DNA of 23,409 bases from DASZPL01 sp035550315. Lineage in GTDB: Bacteria; Actinomycetota; Actinomycetes; JAFAQI01. Position numbers and translations under genes: made by a program. Under the pieces are notes generated by a model. It had not been told where the DNA came from and did no database searches. It saw nothing but the letters and a program-made list of their open reading frames with translations. Below are positions 21,624 through 23,409 of this stretch, piece by piece; positions within the stretch are counted from its first letter, which is position 1, and each line of letters begins with the position of its first letter. Where the stretch lies: positions 1-23,409 of the forward strand of contig DASZPL010000111.1 in assembly GCA_035550315.1 (NCBI GenBank), given 5' to 3'.

Positions 21624-21641
21624 CCACTCAACGGCGAGTGG
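21624..21641. promoter_or_regulatory. Inverted repeat between the oxidoreductase and sigma genes
   Basis: CCACTC (21624-21629) and GAGTGG (21636-21641) are perfect inverted copies six bases apart in a 34-40 bp gap. It may end the quinone oxidoreductase transcript, which runs the same way, or be an operator for the sigma operon. Both are guesses. Confidence 0.3.
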
Positions 21642-21645
21642 TTGG

Positions 21646-22635
21646 TCAGGGACGGTCCGGCCGGGTCAACAGCACCTTGCCGACGTGGCTGCTGTCGGCC
21701 ACCAGGCGGTGTGCCTGGGCAACCTGGTCCATCGGGTACGACGCGCCGACGACCGGGCGCACCCGGCCGTCGGCGATCAGCGGCCACAGCCCGTGCACCG
21801 TGGCGGCGCAGATCGCCGCCTTCTCCGCCAGCGGGCGACCGCGCAGTGACGTCGCATGCACCGCCGCCCGCTTGGCGAGCAGCGCCGCCAGGTTCAGCTC
21901 GCCGGTGCCGCCGCCCTGCAGGCCGATGACCACCAGCCGGCCGCCGACCGCGAGGGCGTCCACGTTGCGGGGGAGGTAGGCGGCGCCGACGATGTCGAGG
22001 ATGACGTCGGCGCCGTGCCCGTCAGTGCTGTCGGCGGTCACTGCGACGAAGTCGTCGTCGCGGTAGTTGACGGCAACGTCGGCGCCGAGCTCGCGGCAGC
22101 GGTCGAGCTTCTCCGCGGTGCCCGCGGTGGCGATCACGGTCGCCCCGAGCGCCTTGCCGACCTGGATCGCGATGGTGCCGATCCCGCTGCTCCCGCCGTG
22201 CACGAGCAGCACCTCGCCGGCGGCCAGCCGGCCGACCTGGACAAGGTTGGACCAGACCGTGCAGCCGACCTCCGGTAACCCGCCGGCCGTCGTGAGGTCG
22301 ACGCCGTCGGGGACCGGCAGGCACTGTCCCGCCGGGGCGACGGCCAGCTCAGCCTGTCCACCACCCGCGAGCAGGCAGCACACCTCGTCGCCGACCGCCC
22401 AGCCGGCCACGTCGGGACCGAGCGCGGCGATCCGGCCGCTGCACTCCAGCCCGAGCACGTCGGTGATCCCCGCGGGCGGTGGATAGAAGCCTTGCCGTTG
22501 GAGCAGGTCGGCCCGGTTGACCGCGCTCGCGGCGACCTCGACGAGCACCTCGCCGGCGGCCGGCGTCGGATCCGGGACCTCGCCCCAGCGCAGCACGTCG
22601 ACGTCGCCCGCGCCGTCGCAGCGCACCGCATGCAT
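21646..22635 (-). CDS. NAD(P)H:quinone oxidoreductase, zinc-independent MDR family (PIG3-like)
   Basis: The 329-residue medium-chain dehydrogenase reduces quinones or similar enones with NADPH. It starts MHAVRCDG, shows SAVNRADLLQRQGFYPPP and DVLGLECSG, typical of the quinone oxidoreductase/PIG3 group, and has the nucleotide-binding loop LLVHGGSSGIGTIAIQVGKALGA in altered form (GGSSGIG). The structural and catalytic zinc cysteine sets of alcohol dehydrogenases are absent. LEVGCTVW-like PEVGCTVWSNL and DIVGAAYLPRNVDALAVGGR fit the family. ATG at 22635 is chosen over GTG at 22653 because the protein normally starts at M-x-A-V. No ribosome site is obvious. It diverges from the PucR-like gene across 69 bases that include a CGGTTC-AC-CGGTTC direct repeat (22653-22666). 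Confidence 0.92.
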   Translation of the reverse strand: MHAVRCDGAGDVDVLRWGEVPDPTPAAGEVLVEVAASAVNRADLLQRQGFYPPPAGITDVLGLECSGRIAALGPDVAGWAVGDEVCCLLAGGGQAELAVAPAGQCLPVPDGVDLTTAGGLPEVGCTVWSNLVQVGRLAAGEVLLVHGGSSGIGTIAIQVGKALGATVIATAGTAEKLDRCRELGADVAVNYRDDDFVAVTADSTDGHGADVILDIVGAAYLPRNVDALAVGGRLVVIGLQGGGTGELNLAALLAKRAAVHATSLRGRPLAEKAAICAATVHGLWPLIADGRVRPVVGASYPMDQVAQAHRLVADSSHVGKVLLTRPDRP

Positions 22636-22692
22636 TTGTCCACGTTGGCACACGGTTCACCGGTTCGGCCTACAACGGGCGTTCTGAGGAGG

Positions 22693-22698
22693 CATGAT
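22693..22698 (+). promoter_or_regulatory. Candidate -10 element / start region of the PucR-like gene (CATGAT)
   Basis: CATGAT is followed by six bases and then GTG 22705, which fits a leaderless mRNA. A competing reading is the GAGGAGG at 22686-22692, a perfect ribosome site but 12 bases before the GTG, longer than usual. The nearer ATG codons at 22694 and 22697 open only a short out-of-frame ORF. Confidence 0.38.
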
Positions 22699-22704
22699 GC
22701 GCTC

Positions 22705-23409
22705 GTGCCCAGCAGGGACGCACCGCTGTACGGCCGGGTCGAGAAGCAGATCGCCCGGCTAGCTCACGTGATGCTGGACCGGTTCGTCGCCGAGATCCCG
22801 ATCTACGCGATGCTGCCGCGGGAGCAGATCGAGGGCGAGATCCTCGCGATCACCGATCGCAACCTGCGGCTGTTCTTCTCGGCTTTGCACACCGGCCGGT
22901 CGTTGACCGAGGAGGAGCTGGCAGAGATTCGCATTTCGGCCGCGCGCCGGGCGGAAGAGCGGGTGCCGCTCGATGCCGTCCTCGCGGCCTACCACGTCGG
23001 CGGCCGGATCGGCTGGGAGGCGTTGGTCGAGAACGCCAAGCCGTCGGAGAGCGAAGCCCTCGTCATCGCCGCCGGCCGGGTGCTCGCCTACGTCCAGCAG
23101 GTGACGGGGGCGGTCGCCGCGGCGTACCTCGAAGAGCGCCAGACGATCTACGGCGAGGAGCGAGACGCGCTGCGATCGCTCGCCTTGGCGCTGCTGTCCG
23201 GCGAGCCGGCCGACGCGATCGCGAGCCGGATCGGCATCGAGCTGGCGGCGACGTACGTCGTGCTCGCCCTGCAGCTGGCCGAGCATGCGGACGAAGCCGA
23301 CCGCGGCGTCGGCGGTGCCGTCGCGGCGCGGCGCAAGGTCCGGCGGGTGCAGCAGCGGCTGGACTCGTGGGCGGACACGACGGTGCTCAGCCTGCTGGAG
23401 TCACGCGGC
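22705..23409 (+). CDS. PucR/CdaR-like transcriptional regulator (partial, N-terminal part)
   Basis: The frame stays open for 235 codons to the window edge. The visible part is alpha-helical: an RsbRD_N-like sensory domain (about 15-150, with VMLDRFVAEIPIYAMLPREQ, then LFFSALHTGRSLT, RRAEERVPLDAVLAAYHVGGRIGWEAL and VLAYVQQVTGAVAAAYLEER) and the beginning of a central GGDEF-like CdaR domain (from about 165: LALALLSGEPADAIASRIGIEL). Actinobacterial proteins of this layout end in a PucR-type helix-turn-helix, which would lie beyond the window. The signal and targets are unknown. GTG at 22705 is chosen because upstream ATGs are out of frame. It diverges from the quinone oxidoreductase gene, a possible but unproven target. 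Confidence 0.78.
   Translation, partial: MPSRDAPLYGRVEKQIARLAHVMLDRFVAEIPIYAMLPREQIEGEILAITDRNLRLFFSALHTGRSLTEEELAEIRISAARRAEERVPLDAVLAAYHVGGRIGWEALVENAKPSESEALVIAAGRVLAYVQQVTGAVAAAYLEERQTIYGEERDALRSLALALLSGEPADAIASRIGIELAATYVVLALQLAEHADEADRGVGGAVAARRKVRRVQQRLDSWADTTVLSLLESRG

Noticed and set aside
22669..22678. Third copy of the CCGTTGTAGG core of the 33-bp repeat, on the minus strand upstream of the quinone oxidoreductase
   Set aside because: Only ten bases match and the G-rich remainder of the unit is absent; a chance match is plausible in a window of this size.
1..23409. Defence, phage or secondary-metabolite system
   Set aside because: No nuclease, helicase, toxin-antitoxin, integrase, capsid, NRPS/PKS or similar gene is visible; most content is housekeeping or regulatory.

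Overview
The window is very GC-rich DNA (strong third-position G/C, many GTG starts, long spurious antisense frames) from an actinobacterium. The taxonomic call rests on a bacterial proteasome activator (Bpa/PafE), a DUF4446 gene beside pheA, and a pheA/serS/glycerophosphodiesterase neighbourhood that, from memory, resembles Mycobacterium and Streptomyces. Genus cannot be told. No rRNA, tRNA, CRISPR, transposase, integrase or phage gene was found. About 24 protein genes are supported, closely packed and mostly core metabolism; the first and last are cut by the window ends.

Layout. (1) 1-4042, envelope polysaccharide: a partial polytopic membrane protein (-), divergent from a cellulose-synthase-like GT2 glycosyltransferase with a long Ser/Pro tail, followed by a GH8 lipoprotein. 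(2) 4079-5381: an Fpg/Nei DNA glycosylase and a single-domain rhodanese, separated by a G-rich 33-bp tandem repeat and a second copy of the glycosylase's last codons. (3) 5379-7313: a TPP riboswitch leading into a CytX-like transporter, overlapped by a small CmpB-family membrane protein. (4) 7327-9910: glycerophosphodiester phosphodiesterase, arginine deiminase (-), and a small PAS protein. (5) 9936-11943 (-): larB and larC for the nickel-pincer cofactor, without larE or larA. (6) 11988-15686 (+): DUF4446, pheA, a strong hairpin terminator, serS and a HAD phosphatase. (7) 15683-17868: PAP2 phosphatase (-), Bpa (-), double-GNAT acetyltransferase (+). (8) 17873-22635 (-): a long acyl-CoA dehydrogenase, an ECF sigma factor translationally coupled to a membrane-anchored Asp-box propeller protein, and a quinone oxidoreductase. 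(9) 22705-end (+): the N-terminal part of a PucR-like regulator.

Working together. The GT2/GH8 pair probably makes and trims a beta-glucan-like exopolymer at the membrane. The riboswitch puts pyrimidine import, and perhaps the CmpB-family protein, under thiamine pyrophosphate control. The sigma/propeller pair looks like a surface-sensing regulatory unit without a recognisable anti-sigma domain. Several genes have a TAnnnT-like -10 element 6-8 nt before the start codon, which suggests leaderless mRNAs.

Nothing here is clearly an undescribed system. The best candidates for follow-up are the sigma/propeller unit, the GT2-GH8 locus, the riboswitch operon with its CmpB-family partner, and the duplicated glycosylase tail with its 33-bp repeats. 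All functions are read from motifs without database searches.
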